64,000 bases of DNA from Pectinophora gossypiella (lineage: Eukaryota; Arthropoda; Insecta; Lepidoptera; Gelechiidae), in the NCBI RefSeq assembly GCF_024362695.1, contig NC_065406.1, forward strand, positions 15,996,001-16,060,000. Direction: 5' to 3'. Positions 20,207 through 29,842 of the stretch are shown here, one piece after another. The translations under genes were made by a program, and so were the position numbers. The stretch's first letter is position 1. Every line of letters begins with the position of its first letter. Under the pieces are notes generated by a model. That model did no database searches and was not told the origin of the DNA. It was given only the letters and a program-made list of their open reading frames with translations.

Positions 20207-20343
20207 CCAAAATTAAAACACATAATAACGGGTTCTTACCGCGTTTAAATGGGGATATGAGACTCCCCATTTAAACGCGTTTGGGAGTCTCACATCCCCA
20301 TTTAAATGCGGTAAGAACCCGTTATTATGTGTTTTAATTTTGG
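20207..20343. mobile_element. MITE-3, near-perfect 61-bp-arm palindrome
   Basis: Arms at 20207-20267 and 20283-20343 pair with two mismatches. They start 'ccaaaattaaaacacataat' and include 'gggttcttaccgcg'; the 15-bp centre is itself similar to arm sequence. Copies: 13636-13718 and a scrap near 24095-24120. A stable cruciform or hairpin is expected. Confidence 0.88.
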
Positions 20344-20344
20344 A

Positions 20345-20935
20345 TAATAACCGCGTAAACTTAAAACAATGTATAATTGCTCCAAAAGCTTCGATCTTAT
20401 TCGATCGTATGAATTGACACCGATAATTCACATTCAAACGGACACAGGTGTTGAATGGATCACTAACACCACAGAACACGTCAGTCTGTGTGTAGCCGCC
20501 TTAACGTTCACTTCGCTAATGTATATCCTACTTAATCCGCGTACAACTTAAACCCACCTTTAACCCTTCAACATACGATTCAAATTCCTGTCGAAGCTTC
20601 GTAAAATGCACGTTGAATCCAGTTGGGTTGTCATATAATTTTGAAGCTTGCAGTTCAAATGATAAGGTTGGTATTGTTTCGTAGTTCTGGCGTAGTGAAG
20701 GTTGTATAACTTGGCACTAATTGGTGCTAGATGTGATCCGTAGGCCATTAACCTCCATTTTGAATTTGCATTTTCACTGGATGCCTTAGACGGCCTCAGT
20801 AGAACACTTAGCTTTGAGATTTTGCGCTCGCAATTGCTTTGAGATGCGATTTTAATAACTAAATCATTTTTAACACATTTTCGCCTAAACAAATTGTAAA
20901 ATTAGTAAATTTGTTATTGTAAAAAAAGAATACAT
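20345..20935. other. Unique stretch with a minus-strand ORF
   Basis: A minus-strand frame is open at 20560-20898 (about 113 codons, no ATG at its start), containing LIKIASQSN-type and SKLSVLLRPSKASSEN text. I recognise no family and see no splice sites that make sense of it, so coding status is doubtful. Confidence 0.2.
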
Positions 20936-20937
20936 TT

Positions 20938-21012
20938 ATGAACTCACGCCTATTTCCCAACGGGGTAGGCAGAGACTATGGAATTCCATTTGTTTCGATC
21001 CTGACACACTTT
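20938..21012. repeat. Rep-4 fragment
   Basis: 'tgaactcacgcctatttccc', 'aacggggtaggcagagacta' and 'tggaattccatttg'. Confidence 0.6.
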
Positions 21013-21577
21013 TCAAAAAAAAAGAAAAATAATAATAATATTAATATTATAATACTTTATTTCACATTCACAAGACATGCATACATACATACAATTCTCA
21101 TCAAAAAAAAAGGGAAACACACAGAAATATAATAAAAAACAAACGTCATACTGTAGTGAATATTATAAGTCTTTTTTTATTTTTAAGTTTCAAATTCAAT
21201 TTTGATATCCAATTAAACTCTTGTTTTGTTTAACAAGTATTCGGAAGAATTAGGTAAATCCTAGGTCAAAAATAAATTAGGAAATTCTGATTACTAAATA
21301 AAGACAGATCTTAAACTCACAAAAGACATTCTCTTATTTCTATTTAATTTATTTATAATATTACAAATATTTGTATATTTATTGTGAAATAATGTTGAAT
21401 TAATCATTAAATGACGACTCATTTTACAAAACTTTAGGTTTTTATGTGACTTTTATTGATTTAGTAGCAATTAATTAGACAAGTTTTAAATTGACTAATC
21501 TTTTGAGGTTATAGAAAATGTGCAATAAACACAAGAAAATATGTAAATATTATGTACTTTTTATAAATAAAAATGTA
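21013..21577. other. AT-rich unique stretch
   Basis: No gene or repeat recognised apart from a short A-run near 21017 and an A/T-rich patch to 21060. Confidence 0.4.
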
Positions 21578-21710
21578 ATAATAAGTGCGACATTTTATCA
21601 CGTTTTTCTATGACGTCACTGGTTTCTTTTTCATACAAATTCCAAGAGTAATTTCGTGTTTTGACGTTTAGTAAAAACTAACTGATTTGACTAGTTGCAA
21701 ACTACCCTAT
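21578..21710 (+). repeat. Rep-N copy, solo
   Basis: 'aataataagtgcgacatttt', 'atgacgtcactggtttcttt', 'ttttgacgtttagtaaaaac' and 'gatttgactagttgcaaact'. Confidence 0.7.
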
Positions 21711-22060
21711 TTCGTTTTGTTTTTCTTGACAAGTATTTTACGACACTGGCAGAATGGTCGTACCCCTAAGCGACCCATTGCCATAACCTTAAAAAAAAAA
21801 CAAGTATTTTAGGTTGAGAAAACTTACGCTTTACCAGCCAGCAATCTTAAGGAAGTCAAAGTCAACAGATTTTTCTCTCTGAATCTGCATCTAAGTGCGA
21901 GCTAAGCTGGGATTATTGGAGGCTGAAGCTCACAATGGAACCCTGGAGCCAGACTTCGGTAACAATTGCCGGCTTATCTCCACAGGCCATAAGTTTACCT
22001 CGCCACTGATACAAAATAGTTGCTATAAAAGGTGGTATTAAAGTATAAATACATAAAATC
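21711..22060. other. Unique stretch
   Basis: No gene recognised. Confidence 0.35.
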
Positions 22061-22127
22061 ATGCCGGTAATGCCTAATGCAGTGGGCAGAGCCTCAAGTA
22101 ATCATACATAAAAGCACACATACATAC

Positions 22128-22455
22128 ATAAACAGCCTATATACGTCCCACTGCTGGGCACAGGCCTCCCCTCAATCAACCGGAGGGTGTATGGAGCATA
22201 CTCCACCACGCTGCTCCACTGCGGGTTGGTGGAGGTGTTTTTACGGCTAATAGCCGGGACCAACGGCTTAACGTGCCCTCCGAAGCACGGAATCATCTTA
22301 CTTTTTCGGACAATCAGGTGATTCAAGCCTGAAAAGTCCTTACCAAACAAAGGACAGTCTCACAAAGTGATTTCGACAATGTCCCCATCGGGAATCGAAC
22401 CCGGACCTCCAGATCATGAGCCTAACGCTCTAACCACTAGACCACGGAGGCTGTT
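22128..22455 (-). mobile_element. SINE-1, full length
   Basis: Head on the minus strand 'cctccgtggtctagtggtta', B box 'gggttcgattcccgat', linker 'tattagccgtaaaaacacct', tail 'cccagcagtgggacgtatat'. The consensus-like boxes make it the best SINE-1 reference here. Confidence 0.9.
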
Positions 22456-22915
22456 GCATATAAAAGCATTCACTATTAATACGAAGTTCTGATCACAGTA
22501 TCTTGTATGACAAACAACGATTAGCTTCTGGATAAAAACCATTTCTTTAATAAAATTTTCGATCGACTTGTACACAATTCGTAGCTGTGCGCTACGGCGT
22601 AACGGTTTGTAGCAATGGCGTAGCACCCAGTTACGAATTGGGCACAATAACGTGTAGTTTAGTTTTGGATCATAATCCAACTCAATTATTAATAACGAAT
22701 AGAAAAAAAATCACGCTCGCAATCCCTATCAGGGCAGGCAGGTACAAATTACCAGAATTTATAACAACAATGATTTTTTATAAACTATGCATGAAGACAC
22801 GATGATAAATAAATAAATACTTTATAGATACTTATTATACGATAGTTATTTTAAGTAACTTTTCTATGCCCTTGCAGGGTCCAAGGTGAGATTTTCCGTA
22901 TATCCTATCCTATCC
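22456..22915. other. Unique stretch
   Basis: No supported gene. Ends with 'tatcctatcctatcc' near 22900. Confidence 0.35.
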
Positions 22916-22917
22916 AT

Positions 22918-22982
22918 AGTATTTTCATGTTTTGACGTTTAGTAAAAAGTAACTGATTTGACTAGTTGGAAAGTACTCTATT
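22918..22982 (+). repeat. Rep-N fragment
   Basis: 'catgttttgacgtttagtaa' and 'actgatttgactagttggaa'. Confidence 0.65.
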
Positions 22983-23027
22983 GTACGTATCGGGAAACAG
23001 ATTTGCGGGCAGAGATTTCCAGACCAT

Positions 23028-23460
23028 AATCAAATCAAATCAAATCATTTATTTGCAGTAAATGTGGTACATTGGTTGTTATATATGACTAAATTAAAGT
23101 TTCACACATTTAACCAAAACTTGGTAATTTAATTGGTATGCAAATACAGAAAGGTCGTGCAACATACAATTACAATCAAAATATACATCATAATACAAAA
23201 CAATATAAATACATAATACAAATTATTATACAATTTAACATTAAATTATATTTAAATAACAAAAATTAATAAAGAAAAGAGCCATACAGATTTATATACA
23301 ATTAATTATTACATTTTGTGATCAATAAATTCACTGACACTATAAAAGGGTTTCTCACTCAGTAGCTTAATCAAAGATCGTCTAAACACTCTTACAGACA
23401 GGTCTCTGATACTTTCTGGCAGTTTATTAAAGTTAGGATAGGATAGGCGTTTCGTACGAG
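23028..23460 (-). pseudogene. LINE ORF C-terminus and 3' UTR, (ATTTG)n tail
   Basis: On the minus strand the frame from about 23455 to the TAA at 23309-23311 reads FNKLPESIRDLSVRVFRRSL then LLSEKPFYSVSEFIDHKM and stop. The 'LPESIR..' and 'SEKPFYS' pattern is the usual end of CR1/jockey-like insect LINE ORFs. About 280 bp of 3' UTR follows, ending in three or more 'atttg' units (23030-23050). 5'-truncated; this is a different family from the element at 11471. Confidence 0.78.
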
Positions 23461-23614
23461 TTGGTGGAACAGTTACGGCGCAGGGGTGGGGTCATAGACC
23501 ACATCTAGTTGCCTGAAGATGAAACGTTTTATACTCGCTCCCAGATCAGCAAAAAAACAAATATTTAAAAAGAATATTATTATTGTACTACCAAATTGTT
23601 GTATATTATTGTAT

Positions 23615-23705
23615 TACATACATACATACATAAACTCACGCCCGTAATCCCTAATGAGGTGGGCAGAGCCACAAGTAATCAAAGACAACTTGCAGCCATT
23701 ATTGT
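23615..23705 (+). repeat. Rep-6 copy
   Basis: 'aaactcacgcccgtaatccc', 'taatgaggtgggcagagcca' and 'caagtaatcaaagacaactt'. A near-identical copy is at 48060-48150, and a diverged one is at 22060-22115. Confidence 0.65.
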
Positions 23706-24195
23706 ATTATTGTAATATATTATTTTAGTATTGTACTATTGTATTGTATTGTATTGTTGTGATTTTACCTAAATAAACTTTTTTATTATTTATTATGTTT
23801 GACATTTCCATATCTCGAGACTATAGAGTCCCGGACTTTTGGAACGCGTGCGTGGGGCCGAAGCCAACACGTAGAGGCCCCATAAGACAATTAAATCAAA
23901 ATATGATGTGACACCAGACGGCGATTATCCCTTATTATTATTACTAGTCTCTCCTCCTATGACTTGTACCAACGTATATTCGCAATAATAACAACGGCCT
24001 TGGGAGGGATATATCTATTAGAAAATACCTGGTAATGCTAGTTTACACCGTTTTTTTTTATTTATAGAAGTCACAGCTTAGGGTGCTTTATACATTGTTT
24101 TAAGCTTACGCGGTTATTGCAGACAGACGCGGTTGGTGCAGATATGTCTGCCCGTAGAAAATTATGGATCTACCTACTCCACTCCAATCTCATCA
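23706..24195. other. Mostly unique stretch
   Basis: A 'ttgtattgtattgtattgtt' run and 'cctaaataaacttttt' (23700-23785) look like a retroelement end. Near 24095-24120 'agcttacgcggttatt' is a MITE-3 flank scrap. No gene. Confidence 0.35.
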
Positions 24196-24330
24196 GTCAT
24201 CCCGTGATCATGGCACTTGCAACAGTGTCGAAATTTTTTGACAAATTTAACCGTAAGTCTCATTAAATGCCAAATATGATAGTGCGACAGGGTTCTAAAG
24301 TGGGTATATGATATTGCTCATGACTGTACA
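24196..24330. mobile_element. MITE-2 copy
   Basis: 'gtcatcccgtgatcatggca', 'atagtgcgacagggttctaa', 'agtgggtatatgatattgct' and terminal 'catgactgtaca'. Copies: 53252-53400 and 57468-57616. Confidence 0.7.
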
Positions 24331-24464
24331 GGTCTCAGGGCACGCTGGTAGGGCGTCAGGTGAGCCATAGTCTGTAGCATAACACCGTTATAGTTATGTC
24401 TATAGTAATTTTTATTCACTCCCTTAGCCAAGTTGTGAACGATATGACAACCAATAACATTTAT

Positions 24465-24545
24465 TTCTTTTTTTTTTGACGTGGCTTATTATAGATTTGC
24501 CGCATTAACATAATTGCATTAACTACTTGGCCGGAAACAGAAAAG
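24465..24545 (+). repeat. Rep-1 5' fragment
   Basis: T-run, then 'gacgtggcttattatagatt' and 'attaactacttggccgga', with a short internal insertion. Confidence 0.6.
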
Positions 24546-24899
24546 TGATAGTAAAGAAGATGTATGGGACTGACATATTACGTAAGGTGACGGTTCTCAG
24601 TGTCGATGGTCATAATTTTATTGCAATAGCCAGAAAGAAATGAATAAGTAAAACGAAATTTTAAGTGAAGCTTGATTTCCGCAAATAAATAGAAATATAT
24701 TTACTTACTAAATACATTTCAAAAAGGGAACTCTAGTAAAGAATGGGAAGCCAAAGAAGAATATTCCATTCAAGCTTTTTTGGCGTTCAAATAAAAAGTC
24801 GGCGGATATTTAAACAGTAATGGCAAACTTTTCAACCCTTTACATAAAATACTATTAATTAAATTCCTTTGAGAAAATATTAATATTTCCTCAAGACAA

Positions 24900-25298
24900 C
24901 CCAGCCTTCCACAATTTACATTAGAGCGCCATCTATCATTATCTAAACGAACTAATACAAGCTCTCGCAATCTCTCCATGAAATGGGAGCCTCGGGAAAA
25001 ACAGGTTCGAATTTTGTAACGAAATTTCAGTTGCCATGCGGCCACGTTCGCGACCGGACGCATGTAGAGTCGTGAACGATTCAAATCCAGAATTACCGCG
25101 GTACTGTAAAATAATAAAATATACGCTCCTCGCCGTTCAATGTAAACGTTTGTGACTGTCAATGCATTTGTTTAGCTAACGAACTGTGAAATAAGTGTTT
25201 TTTTTATACAAGTATTCGTGTCGAAAGTGACGATATCATGCTTCGTGTAACATGAAATTTAAACGGATATTTGATCTGTCACGATGTTTCCAAAAAGG
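24900..25298 (+). promoter_or_regulatory. Candidate promoter and 5' untranslated exon
   Basis: This patch is richer in GC and CpG than its surroundings ('cggccacgttcgcgaccgga' near 25040). It contains a minus-strand GATGGCGCT core near 24925 and ends at a plausible 5' splice site, 'ttccaaaaag' before 'gtaatg' at 25299. The next 1.4 kb carries few of the dispersed repeats, and two coding exons follow at 26711. I infer a first, mostly untranslated exon of that gene; no TATA box is obvious. RNA evidence would be needed to confirm it. Confidence 0.3.
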
Positions 25299-26635
25299 TA
25301 ATGTTCAACATTGTTCTTTTTAATTTGTTTAGGGAAGTGTTTTTAAATATTTCGCATTTGATATGTTTTAATTTCGTGTCCTAAAAATGGCTTTTCAAGT
25401 TTTCTTTGCAGCTTCTTTGATGTCTCGACACGGCTTTAGAAATTTTAATTAGTGCCATTCTTTTTCGAGGAAATAATTATGAATAAATGCTTTATGTTGG
25501 CCCCTTTGGTCTTATATCGCATTTTGGCCGTTTGTTTCTTAGTTTTGTTTAAGAAGCTTTCATTCTACAGGCGTCTTAATGCTCTCTTTGATATAACGTC
25601 TTAGATGGCTTCTAATATCTTGTAAAATCACAACAAATTAAAGTTATTTATGTATCGTTCTTAGTTTGCAAATAGACGATCATTTTAACATTCTCGTATT
25701 TAAGTTACAACACAGAATTAACAGGTAAAAAACGTCTCGCTTCACATTTTTTTTAAATTTAGAACACAATGCTTCACATTATTATTTTTAACTCAAATGT
25801 TTTACAATTAATTAGCGGCATCCTGATTTGTCTATGACGATTACTTTACAAGTACCAATTGTTCATGACAACAGTTTATCTTCTGAAATTGGCCTATACT
25901 TATATTATTATCATTATTTTTATTTTTCACCAAGAATTACTTTTACATACTTTAACAAGAGTAAATAATTTATTTATTTTTGTTAATTCTATATTTTAAT
26001 GACTGACTTTTTTGACTCATTTGCCAGTTTGAGAAATTACTCTTCTGCGATTTACAAACATATTTATTTCTGTCGCTTCGTTATCATAATTGTTTTTATT
26101 TTTCTTTTTTTTAATCAGTTAATGCCATACTGCTTGGCCGGCTGTCTTATAGTGTTATCAATCAACTCGATAGTTCAATACAATTTGTTAAATATTTTTT
26201 ATTTCACAGATAATTATAATCATATATTATTAACCTTTGTATGGTTTTGTTTATAATTGCGTGTGGAAGGATGACGAATAAGATCCGTTGAAGGTCGTTT
26301 TGTATATTTTCTTGACATGTTTTTCCTTTTGGAATTTAGTTATCTTTACGTGTTATAAGGAAAAGTGTGTGTCTCAGTAATATTTATGTTTGGAATTGGT
26401 CGACAAGCATTTGTATGGCTGACATATCCAGAACAGCTCATAAACGTTATGCCGTTTTATTCCCGAGGTCCGTTCACCTGACTTGAAAATTTTAGAGGTC
26501 TGATATTTTACAAAAATATATGTACTGTAAACAGACCTAACAACCAGAAGGAATACCTAGACCAATCATAGGTTAACGAATGTGTTATTGTAATTTTAAA
26601 ATTAACGTAAAATATATTAAAAATTGAAAATGCTA
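25299..26635. other. Repeat-poor AT-rich stretch, possible first intron
   Basis: This is one of the longest stretches without recognised repeats. Short AT-rich frames (for example 25479-25604 and 25999-26256, hydrophobic translations) look like chance in AT-rich DNA. A very diverged SINE-4-like phrase may lie at 26450-26520. Confidence 0.4.
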
Positions 26636-26676
26636 CACCGACAAGAGCGTGGCTCTTAAATTGATGATGATGATAT
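26636..26676 (+). mobile_element. SINE-5 tail
   Basis: 'ccgacaagagcgtggctctt' then 'aaattgatgatgatgat'. It ends about 35 bp before the first coding exon. Confidence 0.6.
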
Positions 26677-26710
26677 TAAAAATTGCAAGTCCTGTTTTAT
26701 TAAAATTAAG

Positions 26711-26816
26711 ATGGGATTGCTCTTGACTACGTTCTTCTACGAGGAGAAGAAGATGTCGACGGTGAAACGAGCTTACCCAGAAGATGCCTATCCACCCGTG
26801 ATTTACAGGATCCCAG
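26711..26816 (+). CDS. Candidate host-gene coding exon 1
   Basis: Begins ATGG with A at -3 (a good initiation context). A second in-frame Met lies at codon 15 (26753). It encodes MGLLLTTFFYEEKK, then MSTVKRAYPEDAYPPVIYR and IP, and ends CCAG before 'gttata'. It is 106 nt long (phase 1) and visibly GC-richer than its surroundings. Joined to 26879-26947 across a 62-bp intron the frame continues exactly. The protein family is not recognised; the Pro/Tyr-rich, basic text shows no membrane segment beyond the weakly hydrophobic first residues. Upstream could be the 5' exon ending at 25298. The donor 'gttata' is not the commonest form. Confidence 0.6.
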
Positions 26817-26878
26817 GTTATAAAATTCTTAATTGAATTTTGATCCCAAGTTCTAAATTTAAATATTTATTTTAATAG
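26817..26878 (+). other. Candidate 62-bp intron
   Basis: Starts GT, ends 'tatttattttaatag', is strongly AT-rich and has a length typical of insect short introns. Flanking exons are in matching phase (1/1). Unspliced, the frame would stop at TGA 26834-26836. Confidence 0.55.
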
Positions 26879-26947
26879 GGTTTAAAGATCTTACAAAAAA
26901 ATATCAGATTAAAACGAACGAATCGGGAGTAAAGTATAACGATCCGG
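26879..26947 (+). CDS. Candidate host-gene coding exon 2
   Basis: 69 nt, continuing the frame of 26711-26816 as G-FKDLTKKYQIKTNESGVKYN then DP-G. It is followed by a consensus donor 'gtatgt' (26948-26953), again in phase 1. If the donor is not used, translation ends at TGA 26954-26956 and yields a 61-residue protein. I did not find a convincing third exon in the correct phase inside the window. Lysine-rich and hydrophilic; no domain recognised. Confidence 0.55.
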
Positions 26948-26956
26948 GTATGTCAT

Positions 26957-27144
26957 GAGGGTGCCATCGATCATAATTTTGAAATGTCAGCAATCTGGAA
27001 TGCCATATTTAAACGGTTTGATTTTAATTGGATTTATGTAAAATTATATTGGTTCTTATTATTCTGCTAATGGGATTTTACATAGGCCGATTTAAAAATC
27101 GGTTTATTTTGCTCAAAAAGAGAGGCTATTCAATTTATTTATTA
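26957..27144. other. Unique stretch
   Basis: Contains a short inverted phrase 'ggccgatttaaaaatcggt' at 27084-27102. Otherwise nothing recognised. Confidence 0.35.
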
Positions 27145-27226
27145 TTCTTGATCCATCCATAGGGAAGGCCCGTGCCCCTGCAGTGGGGACGTTAATGGGC
27201 TGGTGATGATGATGATGATTATTCTT
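27145..27226 (+). mobile_element. SINE-3 3' fragment
   Basis: 'gatccatccatagggaaggc', 'agtggggacgttaatgggct', then 'gatgatgatgatgatt'. Confidence 0.7.
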
Positions 27227-27239
27227 GATTACAATTTTG

Positions 27240-27455
27240 CCACCTGCTTTTACCTGACAGAGTCACTGTCAGTACTATTCAGAGGCGGAGGACAGGAATC
27301 CTAGTACGGCATTGAAATAGACTATTCTGGGCGCCATTATTCTCGCGTCAGACAGAGTACTTTGGGACGGAAGGCAAGAGGGAAACCACTGCCCTATTTG
27401 TCCCTAAAAAGTAGCATGGAGAATATTACACCGACAAGAGCGTGGCTATTCGTTA
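27240..27455 (+). mobile_element. SINE-5 body
   Basis: 'agaggcggaggacaggaatc', 'gggcgccattattctcgcg', 'caagagggaaaccactgccc' and 'accgacaagagcgtggct'. The tail of this family also occurs at 26636, 35275 (reverse) and 57386. Confidence 0.5.
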
Positions 27456-27532
27456 TGTAAAAATTTACGATTCAAAGTGTAACTATGTTAACTACTGAAT
27501 AAAGATATTTTTGAATTTGAAATTGAAAATTA
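27456..27532 (+). mobile_element. LINE-B tail
   Basis: 'tttacgattcaaagtgtaac' then 'ctactgaataaagatatttt' and 'tgaatttgaaattg'. Confidence 0.7.
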
Positions 27533-28710
27533 AATTATTTATGATGCAATTTGGCCGAATAAATATTTTTGCTTTTTTATTTTATTTTTCATTTTTCTAC
27601 AATCTTACCAATTTGGCTACATATTGCTGGTCAATTAATTTATTGTGGAGATTTGACTTATTATTTCAGTAGGTTTTGATTGAGTTAAGTTTTTTTTTAA
27701 ACTGGACAATACATTCAACAACTAGGTACCTACGTCAAAATTGTACAATTTATCAGCCCATCTAATATATATTAGAAAAATAATAATAATCATTGATCGC
27801 ATTTTTCTACATTTCTACCTGTTTTATGACATGATAGTCAATTGAAGAGATTTGATTTTTTTTTGTTAGTTTCTTTTTTTATCTAGACGACACGACAAGT
27901 ATATTTTACCTGTAAAAGGAGCCCACCCTGCTACTAAATAGCAGTAAAAAATACAAAATAAAATTAAATCGTCGGAACTTCATAAAGCTTTTAAACATAG
28001 TAAAAGTATTATACAAAGGAAGCCAAGCGAGAGGTCACTGAATTTTGGAGCTCCTCAATTTCAATAGTCTGTTCGAGAAGTTATTTTTAACACCTCTTGA
28101 CCTCACTCTCATTACTTTCTATTTCGCTATAATTTCCTGTAATTTATCGGTCTTCATTTTATTTTTTTGTTACATTTTTCTTCTCTCAGGTTAAATTTTG
28201 TTGTTTTTTTTTTAAATTACTTTGCTGGAGAAATGAATATTGTCTATTATAAAACTTTAATCATCATCATCTCCGTAAGGTTTGAGAACTTTTTTACGGG
28301 CGAACATCGTCAATAGAGAGATATCAAAAGACTGCCTTGGACAGTAAACAGCCGAGCGCGTTCTATGTTTTTTTTTGTTTTCTTAATCTTACAATACAAA
28401 CACATTTTGTAAAATTTTAATTGTAAAGCGTTAGGGCTTCATTTAAAATTACAATTCACGAAAAATTATTCTCGTAAAGGGTTCGTTCGAAATTGAAAAC
28501 GTATCTTTTTTATACTACGAAACAAAACGAAATGATATTTAGCAGCAAAGGTTGTTGATTGAAAAAATAACTGTTTTGGGTTCAGTCGCGGTGGTATCAG
28601 ACTTTATTCGTACATAATCCACATTCCGCGAGTATTTCAGGTATAAATAAATGAGTTTTGTGGTTAGAACTGCTGATTAAAAAATTTGGTTACGAATCGA
28701 GGTGCCTGCA
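27533..28710. other. AT-rich stretch
   Basis: No supported gene. 'gccgaataaatatttttg' at about 27552 resembles a LINE end. A segment at 28582-28638 is bounded by acceptor- and donor-like sites and stays open, but it is too short to support. Confidence 0.35.
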
Positions 28711-28982
28711 ACCCCAGTGTTCTAGTGGTAAGAGCGGTGGACTCTCGATATTGAGGTCCGGGTTCGATTCCCGATGGGGACATTGCAGAAATCACGTTGT
28801 GACACTGTCTTGTTTGATAAGGACATTGCAGGCTTGAATCATCTAATTATCCCTGATGGCATGTTATGCCCTTGGTTCTGGGCTACTAGTCCAAACTTCC
28901 ACTAACCCGCAGTGGAGCAGCGTGGTAGAGTATGCTTCATACCTCCTCTGACGGGGGGCCTCTGCCCAGCAGTGGGACGTAT
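28711..28982 (+). mobile_element. SINE-1-like element with variant head
   Basis: The head 'ccagtgttctagtggtaaga' and B box 'gggttcgattcccgat' differ from SINE-1 in the anticodon-arm region ('ggactctcgatattgagg'). The body and tail match SINE-1 ('cccagcagtgggacgtatac'). It abuts the MITE-1 dimer. Confidence 0.7.
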
Positions 28983-29147
28983 ACAGGGTGTTAGTGACAT
29001 CGTAACGAATAATGAGCAAAATTCATGATATTGATTAGTTTTTTTAATTATTTTCAATTCTATACTTTGCGATAGAAAATTCCACTTGATATTAACTCAG
29101 AATAACATCCCTCCCAGTAATCGTTACGATGTCACTTACACCCTGTA
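28983..29147. mobile_element. MITE-1, first unit of dimer
   Basis: The ends 'acagggtgttagtgacatcg' and 'cgatgtcacttacaccctgt' are inverted repeats that continue inward. The left part of the interior is deleted compared with 29181-29404. Confidence 0.82.
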
Positions 29148-29180
29148 CAAGTACATACATGTAGCCATGCAAGTACGTAT

Positions 29181-29404
29181 GGGTGTTAGTGACACCGTAA
29201 CGAATACTGAAATGGATGATTCAGACCATGATTCTGAGATGATATCAAGCGGAATATCCTGTCGGAAAATTCATGAAAACTTTTGTGTTCTCTTTATTTA
29301 TTTTCAGATCCATTCTTTTGCGACGGTACACTTGATATCAACTCAGAATCATGGTCAGAATTATCCCTCAAAGTTTTTGTTACGACGTCACTAACACCCT
29401 GTAT
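29181..29404. mobile_element. MITE-1, second unit of dimer
   Basis: 'gggtgttagtgacaccgtaa' to 'gacgtcactaacaccctgta'. Subterminal 'cagaccatgattctgagatg' pairs with 'aactcagaatcatggtcaga'. Separated from unit 1 by a 33-bp spacer that is also present between the units at 32704-33412. Confidence 0.85.
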
Positions 29405-29687
29405 ATGCTATTTATGTTATGTTTTATGACACCAGTGAGCTGGTAGTAATGCCATTAATTGTTAAACGATAACCGAAAATAGGTCAAACGCATAAATCTA
29501 CTTTCAAATTGAATACGTGCGTATTGGCATTTTGAACTGAATTAATATTAAGTATAATAAATTTTCGTATAATGCTTGGTTCGAGAGCATTAATTCTAAT
29601 TCAATTTAAGTTATAAATGCAAGCAAATAATAAAATAACAAATTCATTATTTAGTAACATAATACATAAAATTGTAATTGTCCTGTG
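29405..29687. other. AT-rich unique stretch
   Basis: Nothing recognised. Confidence 0.35.
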
Positions 29688-29722
29688 CCCAGCAGTGGGA
29701 TCTATATAGGCTGTTTATGCTT
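29688..29722 (+). mobile_element. SINE-1 tail scrap
   Basis: 'tgtgcccagcagtgggatct' then 'atataggctgttta'. Confidence 0.55.
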
Positions 29723-29777
29723 CTTTATGTTTTGTATTGATACTTATCAAAAGTTTCATAATGATATTACAATAAAT

Positions 29778-29838
29778 AGAACCCGGACCTCCAGATCGTG
29801 AGCCTAACGCTCTTACCACTAGACCACGGAGGCTGTTA
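29778..29838 (-). mobile_element. SINE-1 tRNA-like head only
   Basis: The minus strand reads 'cctccgtggtctagtggtaa' through the anticodon-like arm to 'ctggaggtccgggttc'. Body and tail are absent. Confidence 0.7.
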
Positions 29839-29842
29839 ATTA

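Noticed and set aside
24770..25162. 130-codon minus-strand ORF
   Set aside because: No domain or splice context. The plus strand offers a simpler promoter and first-exon reading, although neither is proved.
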